Positions 9,151 to 16,946 of a DNA stretch of 64,000 nt are shown here, piece by piece. This DNA is from Actinorhabdospora filicis. Lineage in GTDB: Bacteria; Actinomycetota; Actinomycetes; Mycobacteriales; Micromonosporaceae. The stretch spans positions 434,001 to 498,000 of the forward strand of contig NZ_BSTX01000003.1 in the NCBI RefSeq assembly GCF_030269765.1, written 5' to 3'. The notes under the pieces are model-generated. The model searched no databases. It was not told the origin of the DNA and was given only the letters and a program-made list of their open reading frames with translations. Every line of letters starts with the position of its first letter. Within the stretch, counting starts at the first letter, position 1. Made by a program: the position numbers and the translations under genes.

Positions 9151-10514
9151 CACGTGAGCCCGTTGGCCGCTATCACCGCCCGGTACCAGTCGGCGCTGGC
9201 CTTGGGCGTGCGGCGCTGCGTGGCGTAGTCCACGTGCACGAGCCCGAAGCGCCGGGTGTACCCGAAGGCCCACTCGAAGTTGTCCATGAGGGACCACGCG
9301 AAGTACCCGCGCAGGTCGACCCCCGCCTCGATCGCGGTGTGCGCGGCCCGCAGGTGCGCGTCGAGGTAGGCGATCCGGTCGGTGTCGCGCACCTGACCGT
9401 CCACGACGGACTGGTCGGCGTAGGCCGCCCCGTTCTCGGTGATCATCAACGGCAGGCCCGGGTAGTCGGCGGCGATCCGGGTGAGCAGGTCGGTCAGGCC
9501 CGTGGCGTCGACCCGCCAGTCCATCTCGGTGACCGGGCCGGTGGGCGCGGTGAAGTCCATGCCCTCACTGCCCGGATGCGCCGGCGAACCCGGCGCGCCC
9601 GGGCGCGTCCGCACCCACGTCGGCGTGTAGTAGTTGAGGCCCAGGACGTCCAGGGGCTGCCGGATGATCGCCCCGTCCCCGGCCTTCACGTACCACTGCG
9701 GCGTGAAGCGCTCGGCGAGGTTCACCATGTCGTCGGGGTACTCGCCGCGCAGCAGCGGCTCCAGGAAGATCCGGTTCTGCAGACCGTCGATCTGCCGGAC
9801 GGCCGCCTCATCGTGCTCCGGGTAGGCCGAGCCCGCCCGGACCGCGGTGCAGTTGAGCGCGATGGACGTCGCGCCCGCGCCGTTGGCCGCGATCGCCTGC
9901 GCGGCCAGGCCGTGCCCGAGCAGCAGGTGGTGGACGGCGGCGAAGGCCTGCGCCGGGGCGGTGATCCCGGGCGCGTGATCACCGGAGGCGTACCCCAGGA
10001 ACGCCGCGCACCACGGTTCGTTGATGGTGAACCAGGTGCGGACGCGGTCGCCCAGCCGTGCCGTCATCACGTCGGCGTACTCGCCGAAGCGCTCGGCGGT
10101 CTCCCGGGCGGCCCAGCCGCCGCGGTCCTGGAGGGCCTGCGGCAGGTCCCAGTGGTAGAGGGTCGCGACGGGCGCGATCCCGGCCGCGCACAGCTCGTCC
10201 ACGAGCCGGTCGTAGAAGGCCAGGCCGCGGCTGCTGACCGGGCCCGAGCCCGAGGGCTGGATCCTCGGCCAGGCGATGGAGAAGCGGTAGGCGTTCAGGC
10301 CCAGACCCGCCATGAGCTTGACGTCCTCGCCGTAGCGGAGGTAGTGCTCGCAGGCCACCTCGCCGGTGTGGCCCTCGCTCACCGCGTCCGGAACCGCCGA
10401 GAACGTGTCCCATATGGACCGTCCCCGGCCGTCGTCGCCGGTGGCACCCTCCACCTGGTAGGCGGCCGTCGCCGCGCCCCACACGAACCCGTCGGGAAAC
10501 CGCAGTCCGCTCAT
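9150..10514 (-). CDS. GH1 beta-glucosidase
   Basis: A 454-residue family 1 glycoside hydrolase that cleaves beta-glucosides such as cellobiose inside the cell (no signal peptide). The acid/base Glu166 is in FTINEPW and the nucleophile Glu360 in MITENGAAY. The N-terminal GH1 pattern FVWGAATAAYQVEGA is present. ATG 10514 follows GGGAGGGTGTGAGG and gives the usual family start; longer starts at 10532 or 10586 would add unrelated residues. It is co-transcribed with the LacI regulator and faces a sugar ABC importer across a shared control region, so imported disaccharide is probably hydrolysed here. Bgl-type specificity is inferred. Confidence 0.93.
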   Translation of the reverse strand: MSGLRFPDGFVWGAATAAYQVEGATGDDGRGRSIWDTFSAVPDAVSEGHTGEVACEHYLRYGEDVKLMAGLGLNAYRFSIAWPRIQPSGSGPVSSRGLAFYDRLVDELCAAGIAPVATLYHWDLPQALQDRGGWAARETAERFGEYADVMTARLGDRVRTWFTINEPWCAAFLGYASGDHAPGITAPAQAFAAVHHLLLGHGLAAQAIAANGAGATSIALNCTAVRAGSAYPEHDEAAVRQIDGLQNRIFLEPLLRGEYPDDMVNLAERFTPQWYVKAGDGAIIRQPLDVLGLNYYTPTWVRTRPGAPGSPAHPGSEGMDFTAPTGPVTEMDWRVDATGLTDLLTRIAADYPGLPLMITENGAAYADQSVVDGQVRDTDRIAYLDAHLRAAHTAIEAGVDLRGYFAWSLMDNFEWAFGYTRRFGLVHVDYATQRRTPKASADWYRAVIAANGLT

Positions 10515-10571
10515 CCTCACACCCTCCCGCATAACGGATCGGCCACCGTGATCACTCTCCTGCAAGAACCA

Positions 10572-10585
10572 TGAGAGCGCTCTCA
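10572..10585. promoter_or_regulatory. CebR-like operator 1 (beta-glucosidase side)
   Basis: A perfect 14-bp palindrome, TGAGAGCGCTCTCA, differing at two outer positions from the known CebR/CelR box TGGGAGCGCTCCCA. It lies 57 bp upstream of the glucosidase ATG. On the minus strand a TTGACA (10612-10617) stands about 26 bp further upstream, so the operator falls at or just after the likely start site. Confidence 0.85.
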
Positions 10586-10661
10586 AGAGCGTTGTGGAGG
10601 ACCTGCGCCGATGTCAAGACCGGGTCCAGAAATCGGATGATAACCATTGGGTAACAAGCAC

Positions 10662-10690
10662 TTGACATCAGTGATTGGCTTCACCACTCT
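10662..10690 (+). promoter_or_regulatory. Sigma-70-type promoter of the sugar ABC operon
   Basis: TTGACA at 10662-10667 and a weaker CACTCT at 10685-10690 with a 17-bp spacer. Operator 2 begins 4 bp after the -10, so bound repressor would cover the start site. Confidence 0.65.
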
Positions 10691-10694
10691 TCGC

Positions 10695-10708
10695 TGAGAG
10701 CGCTCCCA
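10695..10708. promoter_or_regulatory. CebR-like operator 2 (ABC importer side)
   Basis: TGAGAGCGCTCCCA, one base from the CebR/CelR consensus and sharing its core with operator 1 about 120 bp away. Lies immediately downstream of the importer -10 and 64 bp before the binding-protein start. Confidence 0.85.
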
Positions 10709-10772
10709 ATGGGGCGCTCGGGGAAGGGAACGCGCGCGACCATCCACAGTGGTCGCAGAGGAGGCACGACGG

Positions 10773-12086
10773 ATGTCGAACATGAGGAAGCGCTGGCTGC
10801 TGGCCGCGGTGGCGGCGGTCAGCGTCCCGCTGGCCCTCTCGGCCTGCGGGAAGGCCGACAAGGGCGGGAGCGCCGACTGCGCCCCGTACGCCGACTTCGG
10901 CAAGCACGAGGACACCCAGGTCACGATGTACTCCACGGTCCGTGACGCCGAGGCCGACCAGCTGACGGCGACGTTCAAGGACTTCGAGGAGTGCACCGGG
11001 ATCGAGATCAAGTACGAGGGCAACGGCGACTTCGAGGCCCAGATCGGCATCCGTGTGGACGGCGGCAACGCCCCCGACATCGCGGTGTTCCCGCAGCCCG
11101 GCCTGATGGCCAAGTTCGCCGGGAAGCTCAAGCCGGCCAGCGAGAAGCTGAAGTCGATCGTCACGGCCAACTACAGCAAGGACTGGCAGAACTACGGCAC
11201 CGTCAACGGCACGCTGTACGGCACCTCCTTCGACGCCAACGTCAAGTCCTTCGTCTGGTACTCGCCGAAGCTGTTCAAGGAGAAGGGTTACGCCGTCCCG
11301 AAGACCTGGGCCGAGCTGATCACCCTGACCGACAAGATCAAGGCCGACGGCATCGCCACCCCGTGGTGCGCCGGCATCGAGTCCGGCGAGGCCACCGGCT
11401 GGCCGGCCACCGACTGGCTGGAGGACATGGTCCTGCGCACCGCCGGTCCGGAGACCTACGACAAGTGGGTCAAGCACGAGATCCCGTTCGACGACCCGGC
11501 CATCGCCACCGCGCTGGACCGCGTCGGCTCGATCCTGCGCAACCAGGACTACGTCGGCAAGGTCTCGGCCATCGCCACCACCTCCTTCCAGGCGGCGGGT
11601 CTGCCGATCCTGGAGAACAAGTGCGGTCTGCACCGCCAGGCGTCCTTCTACGCCGCGCAGTGGCCGCAGGGCACCAAGGTCGCCGAGGACGGCGACGTGT
11701 TCGCCTTCTACCTGCCCGGTGACGACGCCGCCAAGAAGCCGATCCTGGGCGCCGGCCAGTTCGTGACCGCGTTCACCGACCGGCCCGAGGTCGAGGCCGT
11801 CCGCCAGTACCTGGCCTCCGGTGTCTTCTTCAACGAGCGCATGAAGAAGGGCCCGTTCACCACGGCCAACAAGCAGGCCGACCCGAACAACGCCACCGAC
11901 CCGGTCATCAAGCTGTCGATGCAGCTGCTGCGGGACGACACCGCCACCTTCCGCTTCGACGGCTCCGACCTGATGCCCGCCGAGGTCGGTTCCGCCAAGT
12001 TCTGGAAGGAGATGACCGCCTGGATCGCCGAGGGCAAGGACACCAAGGCGACCCTGGCCGCCATCGAGGCCGCCTGGCCGAAGTAA
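10773..12086 (+). CDS. Sugar ABC transporter substrate-binding lipoprotein (CUT1, AglE-like)
   Basis: A 437-residue lipoprotein. The ATG is 8 nt after AGAGGAGG. A lipoprotein signal peptide (MRKRWLLAAVAAV) ends in the lipobox LSAC with Cys25. The mature part is a family 1 extracellular solute-binding protein (DFEECTGIEIKYEGNGDFE, DIAVFPQPG). Overall it looks closer to alpha-glucoside-type (AglE) binders than to CebE, which is at odds with the beta-glucosidase opposite. It is first in an operon with two permeases. No ATPase gene is present, so a shared MsiK-type ATPase elsewhere would power uptake, as is usual in actinomycetes. Confidence 0.9.
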   Translation: MSNMRKRWLLAAVAAVSVPLALSACGKADKGGSADCAPYADFGKHEDTQVTMYSTVRDAEADQLTATFKDFEECTGIEIKYEGNGDFEAQIGIRVDGGNAPDIAVFPQPGLMAKFAGKLKPASEKLKSIVTANYSKDWQNYGTVNGTLYGTSFDANVKSFVWYSPKLFKEKGYAVPKTWAELITLTDKIKADGIATPWCAGIESGEATGWPATDWLEDMVLRTAGPETYDKWVKHEIPFDDPAIATALDRVGSILRNQDYVGKVSAIATTSFQAAGLPILENKCGLHRQASFYAAQWPQGTKVAEDGDVFAFYLPGDDAAKKPILGAGQFVTAFTDRPEVEAVRQYLASGVFFNERMKKGPFTTANKQADPNNATDPVIKLSMQLLRDDTATFRFDGSDLMPAEVGSAKFWKEMTAWIAEGKDTKATLAAIEAAWPK

Positions 12087-12186
12087 CTAGCCGTACCGGA
12101 TGCGTCCGCCCGGGTCCGCGCCGTTCCGCCCTCACCGGCGGCGCGGCGGCCCGGGCGGCCCCGTCCGGGGCGGATGGAGGTCTTGA

Positions 12187-13170
12187 GTGGATCAGATCGA
12201 CATTCTCGATGAGCTGCCCAAGTTCGGTCAGCTCGGCATCGGCGTCGTCGCCTTCGTTCTCGTCGTCGGGTTCCTGCTGTTCCTGGTGGACCGCCTGCCC
12301 GGCTTCGACAAGGGGCGTTTCGCGGCGGCCGTCTTCCTCTTCCCGACCGTGCTGCTGCTGGCGGTCGGCCTGCTGTTCCCGGCCCTGCGGACGGTCTGGC
12401 TGTCCTTCTTCGACAAGGACGGCGAGAGCTTCGTCGGCGTGGCCAACTACACCTGGATGTTCAAGGACCCCGACATTCGCGGCGTCCTCGGCAACACCCT
12501 GATCTGGGTCATCGCGGTGCCGATCCTGTCGGCCGGCATCGGGCTGATCTACGCCATCATGATCGACCGCCTGAAGGTGGAGGCCCTCGCCAAGGCCCTG
12601 GTGTTCTTGCCGATGGGCATCTCCTTCGTCGGCGCGGGCATCATCTGGCGCTTCGTCTACGCCTACAAGCCCGAGGGCGAGGACCAGATCGGCCTGCTGA
12701 ACCAGATCGTGGTCTGGCTCGGCGGCGAACCCCAGCAGTGGCTGCTGAATCCGCCGTGGAACACGTTCTTCCTGATCGTGGTCATGGTCTGGATCCAGAC
12801 CGGTTTCGCCACCGTGGTCCTGTCGGCCTCGATCAAGGCCATCCCCACCGAGATCGTGGAGGCCGCCCGCCTCGACGGCGTCAACGCCTGGCAGATGTTC
12901 TGGCGGGTGACCGTCCCGTCGATCCGCCCGGCCATCGTCGTCGTCCTGGTGACGATGTCGATCGCGGCCCTGAAGCTGTTCGACCTGGTCCGCACCATGA
13001 CCGCCGGCAACTTCAAGACCAGCGTCATCGCCAACGAGATGTACACCCAGGCGTTCCGGCTCCTCGACAAGGGCCACGGCGCCGCCCTAGCGGTGTTCCT
13101 GTTCGTACTGGTGACGCCGATCATCTTCTACCAGGTCCGCGCGATGCGGGCCCGCCGGGAGGAACGATGA
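12187..13170 (+). CDS. Sugar ABC transporter permease (MalF/AglF-like)
   Basis: A 327-residue inner-membrane permease with an extra N-terminal membrane segment (about residues 15-37) before the conserved six-helix core. The EAA loop that contacts the ATPase is EIVEAARLDGVNAWQMFWRV near the C-terminal third. GTG start with GGAGG (12176-12180) 6 nt upstream. It lies 100 bp after the binding-protein gene; that gap is GC-rich with short inverted repeats, a common arrangement where the binding protein is made in excess. The next permease overlaps it by 4 bp. Confidence 0.92.
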   Translation: MDQIDILDELPKFGQLGIGVVAFVLVVGFLLFLVDRLPGFDKGRFAAAVFLFPTVLLLAVGLLFPALRTVWLSFFDKDGESFVGVANYTWMFKDPDIRGVLGNTLIWVIAVPILSAGIGLIYAIMIDRLKVEALAKALVFLPMGISFVGAGIIWRFVYAYKPEGEDQIGLLNQIVVWLGGEPQQWLLNPPWNTFFLIVVMVWIQTGFATVVLSASIKAIPTEIVEAARLDGVNAWQMFWRVTVPSIRPAIVVVLVTMSIAALKLFDLVRTMTAGNFKTSVIANEMYTQAFRLLDKGHGAALAVFLFVLVTPIIFYQVRAMRARREER

Positions 13171-14093
13171 CGACCGCCACGGTCACCACCGACCAGCCCG
13201 AGCCGAAGGCCGAGAAAGGCCCCGGCCGCGCCGGCCGGGCCAAGAAACGCCTCACCGGCCGCACCGCGAGCCTCATCGCCCTGGTCATCGCCCTCCTCTG
13301 GACGACACCCACCTTCGGGCTCCTACTGTCGTCCTTCCGTCCGGAAGGCGAGATCAAGACCAACGGCTGGTGGAACTTCTTCACCGACCCCGCCTTCACC
13401 TTCGACAACTACACGCAGGTCCTGCTCTCGGACACCTCGTCGGGCCGCCTGGGCAGCTACTTCTTCAGTTCCCTGGTGATCACGATCCCCGCGGTCCTGT
13501 TCCCGGTGGCATTCGCGTCTTTCGCGGCCTACGCGCTGTCCTGGATCAGGTTCAAAGGACGCGACACTCTGTTCGTGCTGATCTTCGCCCTCCAGGTTGT
13601 CCCACTGCAGATGGCACTGGTGCCCCTGCTCCAGATGTTCCAAGCCTGGTTCGGCTTCGAGGACGAACAGAAGTTCATCCAGATCTGGTTCGCCCACACC
13701 TGCTTCGCCCTACCCTTCGCGGTGTTCCTCCTGCACAACTTCATGTCGGAACTCCCCGGAGACGTGATCGAAGCAGCCCGAGTCGACGGCGCCAACCACG
13801 GCACCATCTTCCGCAAGATCGTGCTCCCCCTGGTCACCCCGGCCCTGGCCTCGCTGACCATCTTCCAGTTCCTGTGGGTGTGGAACGACCTCCTGGTCGC
13901 CCTCGTCTTCGGAAACGGAAAAGAAACAGCCCCCATGACAGTCCGCCTGGCGGAACTCGCGGGCAGCAGAGGCGAGGAGTGGCAACGCCTGACGGCGGGC
14001 GCCTTCATCTCGATCGTGGTACCCCTGATCGTGTTCCTGGCACTCCAGCGCTACTTCGTGAGAGGCCTCCTCGCCGGATCGGTGAAGGGCTGA
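13167..14093 (+). CDS. Sugar ABC transporter permease (MalG/AglG-like)
   Basis: A 308-residue partner of the upstream permease. The ATG at 13167 overlaps the previous stop (ATGA), with GGGAGGA just upstream. A charged cytosolic N-tail (EPKAEKGPGRAGRAKKR) precedes the first helix. The EAA loop is DVIEAARVDGANHGTIFRKI. Six membrane segments are apparent, the normal topology for MalG-type subunits. Together the two permeases form the channel for the sugar bound by the upstream lipoprotein. A strong hairpin follows the stop and ends the operon. Confidence 0.92.
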   Translation: MTTATVTTDQPEPKAEKGPGRAGRAKKRLTGRTASLIALVIALLWTTPTFGLLLSSFRPEGEIKTNGWWNFFTDPAFTFDNYTQVLLSDTSSGRLGSYFFSSLVITIPAVLFPVAFASFAAYALSWIRFKGRDTLFVLIFALQVVPLQMALVPLLQMFQAWFGFEDEQKFIQIWFAHTCFALPFAVFLLHNFMSELPGDVIEAARVDGANHGTIFRKIVLPLVTPALASLTIFQFLWVWNDLLVALVFGNGKETAPMTVRLAELAGSRGEEWQRLTAGAFISIVVPLIVFLALQRYFVRGLLAGSVKG

Positions 14094-14107
14094 CCCGAAC
14101 GAAGAAC

Positions 14108-14140
14108 GAAGCCCCCGCCGAAGAACCCGGCGGGGGCTTC
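14108..14140 (+). terminator. Terminator hairpin of the sugar ABC operon
   Basis: A perfect 13-bp stem (14108-14120 with 14128-14140) and a 7-nt loop, starting 15 bp after the permease stop. No T run follows, as is common in high-GC actinomycetes. Confidence 0.85.
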
Positions 14141-14150
14141 GCCATGCAGG

Positions 14151-14175
14151 ACGGACCGGACCGGACCGGACCGGA
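14151..14175. repeat. 5-bp tandem repeat (CCGGA, five units, first imperfect)
   Basis: Five 5-bp units between the operon terminator and the hairpin-rich element. Non-coding and perhaps unstable in length. Confidence 0.8.
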
Positions 14176-14199
14176 CGCGATGAGATGGGATGGGCTCTA

Positions 14200-14669
14200 A
14201 CCCGGGCAAGGTGACTGGCGGGCAACGGGGTCAAAACCCGGGCACGGACAGAAGCTCGTTGTTTTAGACCCGGGCAAGGTGACTGGCCCGCTACGGGGTC
14301 AGAACCCGGGTGGGGTCGAGAGCCTGTTGTTTTAGAGCTGGACCGAGACGGCCCGCAACCCGCGAACAAACCGCGACCCCGAGACCAGATCCGCTGAAGC
14401 TGTCTCGGGATAGGAGAGGATCCTCCCTCGGTCGGCCGGATGGTTCTTCGAACGAGGGTTCTCGGGGTGTCAAGCCGCGTTCTTTGGCTTGACACCCCGG
14501 GGTTCATCGTTCACCGTCGCAAAGGCCGAACGCGGGTGGAGCCTCCCGAGAGAGGTCCGGCGTCCAGGGGCCGCACCCCTGGTCGGGTCCCAGGGCTGAA
14601 AGCCCTGACCAGACGGCGACCGTGACATAGCCCCAGCACGGCGAATAGAGGACGGTCGATCCGCGGGGA
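14200..14669. repeat. Hairpin-rich dispersed repeat, copy A
   Basis: A non-coding stretch between convergent genes whose reverse complement recurs, diverged, at 26988-27402. It begins with a 68-bp direct duplication (14200-14267 and 14268-14335, each opening ACCCGGGCAAGGTGACTGG). It then holds three clear stems: 14463-14476 with 14486-14499 (14 bp), 14564-14570 with 14576-14582 (7 bp) and 14591-14597 with 14601-14607 (7 bp, GAA loop). Codon use in all frames is unlike the neighbouring genes. No transposase or terminal duplication is seen, so this is either a structured RNA / terminator mosaic or a non-autonomous repeat. Confidence 0.8.
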
Positions 14670-14734
14670 AGAGAGACCAGAAGCGAGACGGCCCGAGCGG
14701 TGACAGAAGCGCGCCCGGCGGCTGAGGCTCGTTG

Positions 14735-14783
14735 GGGGCACGGGGCACGGGGCACGGGGCACGGGGCACGGGGCACGGGGCAC
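14735..14783. repeat. 7-bp tandem repeat, GGGGCAC x 7
   Basis: Seven perfect copies of GGGGCAC, placed between hairpin-rich element A and the end of the convergent GT87 gene. It is non-coding; short ORFs through it only read the repeat. Confidence 0.95.
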
Positions 14784-14800
14784 GCAGGGGAGAGAACCCC

Positions 14801-16045
14801 CTACCCCACCCGCGCCCTAGGAACCCGCCCCCGCAAAAACGGAACCGAAAACGGCATCCCCGCCACCAAAACAATCAACCCCACCGCAAAGCTATTCTCA
14901 CAAATCACCCGCATAGCCCCATCCCCCCAATGCGTACTACTCCAAGGGCTATAAAACCAAATCGGCGAAACCACGAACAAAAGATAAGTCCCCACCGCCC
15001 AAAAGAGCACGCCCCGCGACCGCCGCTCCACCCCCACAACCCCCATCACCAGCACCGCCGGCACCACCCAAACCAGATGATGCGACCAGGAAATCGGCGA
15101 AACCACATTCGCCGTCAACCCCACCAGCGTGAAAGCCGCCGCCTCATCCCCGGCTCGGTGCGCCGCCAGCGCCCGCGTCAGCCCGAGTGCCAGCACCACC
15201 AACCCGAACGCCACCCACAAGAGCTGAGGCGTACTGGTCCGGTCATAGAGCCGCGCCAAAAGCCCACCGAGCGACTGGTTGGGCGTGAAGTCCGCCCGCC
15301 CGATCCGCCCGGAGTTCCACAGCACGTTCCCGAAGTACGTCGCCGAGGACTGCGGCGCGGCCAGAAAAGCCAGCCCCCACGCAGCCAAGGTCGTCGCGCA
15401 AGCCACCGCCGCCGCCCGCCATTGCCGGGCGACCAGCAGGTACACGATGAACAACCCCGGGGTGAGCTTCACGGCCGTCGCCAGTCCGATGCCCACACCC
15501 GCCCACTTGTTGCCGCTGCGGATCCCGGCCATGTCGGCGAGCACGAAGGCGGCCAGGACGAGGTTGATCTGCCCGTAGCCGAGGGTCTGGCGGACGGGTT
15601 CGACGAAGGCGGCGATGAGCCCGACGCCCAGGACGAGCGTCCAGACGTTCCAGCCGCGTTTCTGCGCGTAGGGGGCGAGTACGAAGTAGACGCAGGCGAG
15701 CAGGGAGACGATCCCGGCGGTGGTGGTGAGGATCCCGGAGATCCACATGGGCCACGCGGTGAGCGGGGTCAGGAAGAACGCGCCGAAGGGCGGGTAGGTG
15801 AAGCCGAGTTTGAGGTTGCCCTGGTAGTAGGCGTACAGGTCGGCGCCGCCGAGCCAGGCTTGGATGGCGTTGTGGTAGATCCGCAGGTCGTAGAGCCGGT
15901 AGAAGGGGATCGCGGCCAGGGGCAGCGCGATCCAGGCGGTGATGAGCGCGATGAGGGTGTAGCGCACCCGCCGGCGCCGCCTGGTGGCGTCGACTGTGGA
16001 CGATTCTGCTGTCGGGCGCGCGGGCTCGCGCAGCTCAAGGGGCAT
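14801..16045 (-). CDS. GT87 family membrane glycosyltransferase (DUF2029, mannosyltransferase-like)
   Basis: A 414-residue polytopic protein with about ten membrane helices. It has the GT-C N-terminal pattern: first helix ITAWIALPLAAIPFY, then YDLRIYHNAIQAWLGGADLY with the acidic residue in the first outer loop, and GFTYPPFGAFFL. Actinobacterial GT87 enzymes add mannose or arabinose from polyprenyl-phosphate donors to lipids such as PIMs, outside the membrane. ATG 16045 was preferred over upstream in-frame starts because they add a non-conserved polar tail; AAGAAGG lies upstream. Acceptor unknown. Convergent with the sugar ABC operon. Confidence 0.85.
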   Translation of the reverse strand: MPLELREPARPTAESSTVDATRRRRRVRYTLIALITAWIALPLAAIPFYRLYDLRIYHNAIQAWLGGADLYAYYQGNLKLGFTYPPFGAFFLTPLTAWPMWISGILTTTAGIVSLLACVYFVLAPYAQKRGWNVWTLVLGVGLIAAFVEPVRQTLGYGQINLVLAAFVLADMAGIRSGNKWAGVGIGLATAVKLTPGLFIVYLLVARQWRAAAVACATTLAAWGLAFLAAPQSSATYFGNVLWNSGRIGRADFTPNQSLGGLLARLYDRTSTPQLLWVAFGLVVLALGLTRALAAHRAGDEAAAFTLVGLTANVVSPISWSHHLVWVVPAVLVMGVVGVERRSRGVLFWAVGTYLLFVVSPIWFYSPWSSTHWGDGAMRVICENSFAVGLIVLVAGMPFSVPFLRGRVPRARVG

Positions 16046-16292
16046 GTGGCCTTCTTCGACCGGGTCGGGATCCGATTCGCAGCCTAGACGACCGGGGCAA
16101 GTCCCGGTCCTTGGGACGTCCCGCGTGTCCTCTGCATTAATATGCGAAAAGCCGCGTATCCTCCCGAACATGCCCGTGCGACGACTCTTCATGCCGCCAC
16201 ACGTGAATGTGCGAGCCATCACTGCGGTCCCTCATGAGACCCATTCGGGAAAGGCTTGCGGCTGCCTGAACGACGCTGGCAGGATCGCTGAC

Positions 16293-16895
16293 ATGTCGAT
16301 CAAGTTGTCCGCGGAGGAGACGCGCCCCAGCGCGACCGAGGTCCTGCGCATGCTGCAAGAGGGCAACCGTCGCTTCGTCGCCGGGACGCCGGAGCACGGC
16401 CACGACGTGGCCGCCGCACGCCGCCACGCCAACTCGCAGAACCCCATCGCGGCCGTCTTCACCTGCATCGACTCGCGGGTGACCGCCGAGGCGCTCTTCG
16501 ATCAGGACTTCGGCCAGCTGATCGTGGTCCGCACCGCCGGGCACGTGCCCGACCGGGCGGCCATCGGCTCGCTCGAATTCGCGGTGGCCAAGCTCGACGT
16601 GCCGCTGATCGTGGTCCTCGGCCACGGCAACTGCGGCGCCATCACCCTGGGTGTGGACGCCGCCCGCGACGCTCCCGCCTACGGCAGCGGCTCGATGTCA
16701 TACCTCGTGGGGTCCCTGTACCGCTCCTCGGCGCAGGCGCTGCGGGAGGACCCGCAGAACCCGTACGAGGCGGCGATGCGCCTCCAGGTCATCCACACCG
16801 TCTCCGAGCTGCGCGCCGCCAAGGCCCTCAAGGCCGCCTACGTCGTCGGCGCGCGCTACGACCTCGAATCGGGCCTTGTCCGGATCGTGGACTGA
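16293..16895 (+). CDS. Beta-class carbonic anhydrase
   Basis: A 200-residue zinc enzyme interconverting CO2 and bicarbonate. All signature residues are present: Cys58, Asp60 and Arg62 in CIDSR, and His111 and Cys114 in GHGNCGA. Length suits the soluble beta-CA family. ATG 16293 is preferred because CAGGAT (16280-16285) lies 7 nt upstream, with a TTGCGG about 18 bp before that, consistent with a leaderless transcript. Monocistronic, ending at a strong bidirectional terminator. Confidence 0.93.
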   Translation: MSIKLSAEETRPSATEVLRMLQEGNRRFVAGTPEHGHDVAAARRHANSQNPIAAVFTCIDSRVTAEALFDQDFGQLIVVRTAGHVPDRAAIGSLEFAVAKLDVPLIVVLGHGNCGAITLGVDAARDAPAYGSGSMSYLVGSLYRSSAQALREDPQNPYEAAMRLQVIHTVSELRAAKALKAAYVVGARYDLESGLVRIVD

Positions 16896-16907
16896 ACCAC
16901 CGAACGC

Positions 16908-16941
16908 AAAAAGAGGGGGCCGCGTCGGCCCCCTCTTTTTT
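16908..16941. terminator. Bidirectional intrinsic terminator
   Basis: AAAAAGAGGGGGCC (16908-16921), a 5-nt GCGTC loop and the complementary arm running into a T tract at 16936-16941. The A tract on one side and T tract on the other let it serve both the carbonic anhydrase and the convergent DinB-family gene. Confidence 0.95.
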
Positions 16942-16946
16942 CACGC

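Noticed and set aside
9151..9297. Longer N-terminus for the LacI regulator starting at 9297
   Set aside because: The extra 49 residues lie inside the glucosidase gene, lack family similarity, and the HTH begins exactly at the coupled ATG 9150.
14470..14874. Several short overlapping open frames in the 14.4-14.9 kb region
   Set aside because: They run through stems and the 7-bp array in many frames at once, with no coding bias or start signals. The region is better explained as a non-coding repeat.
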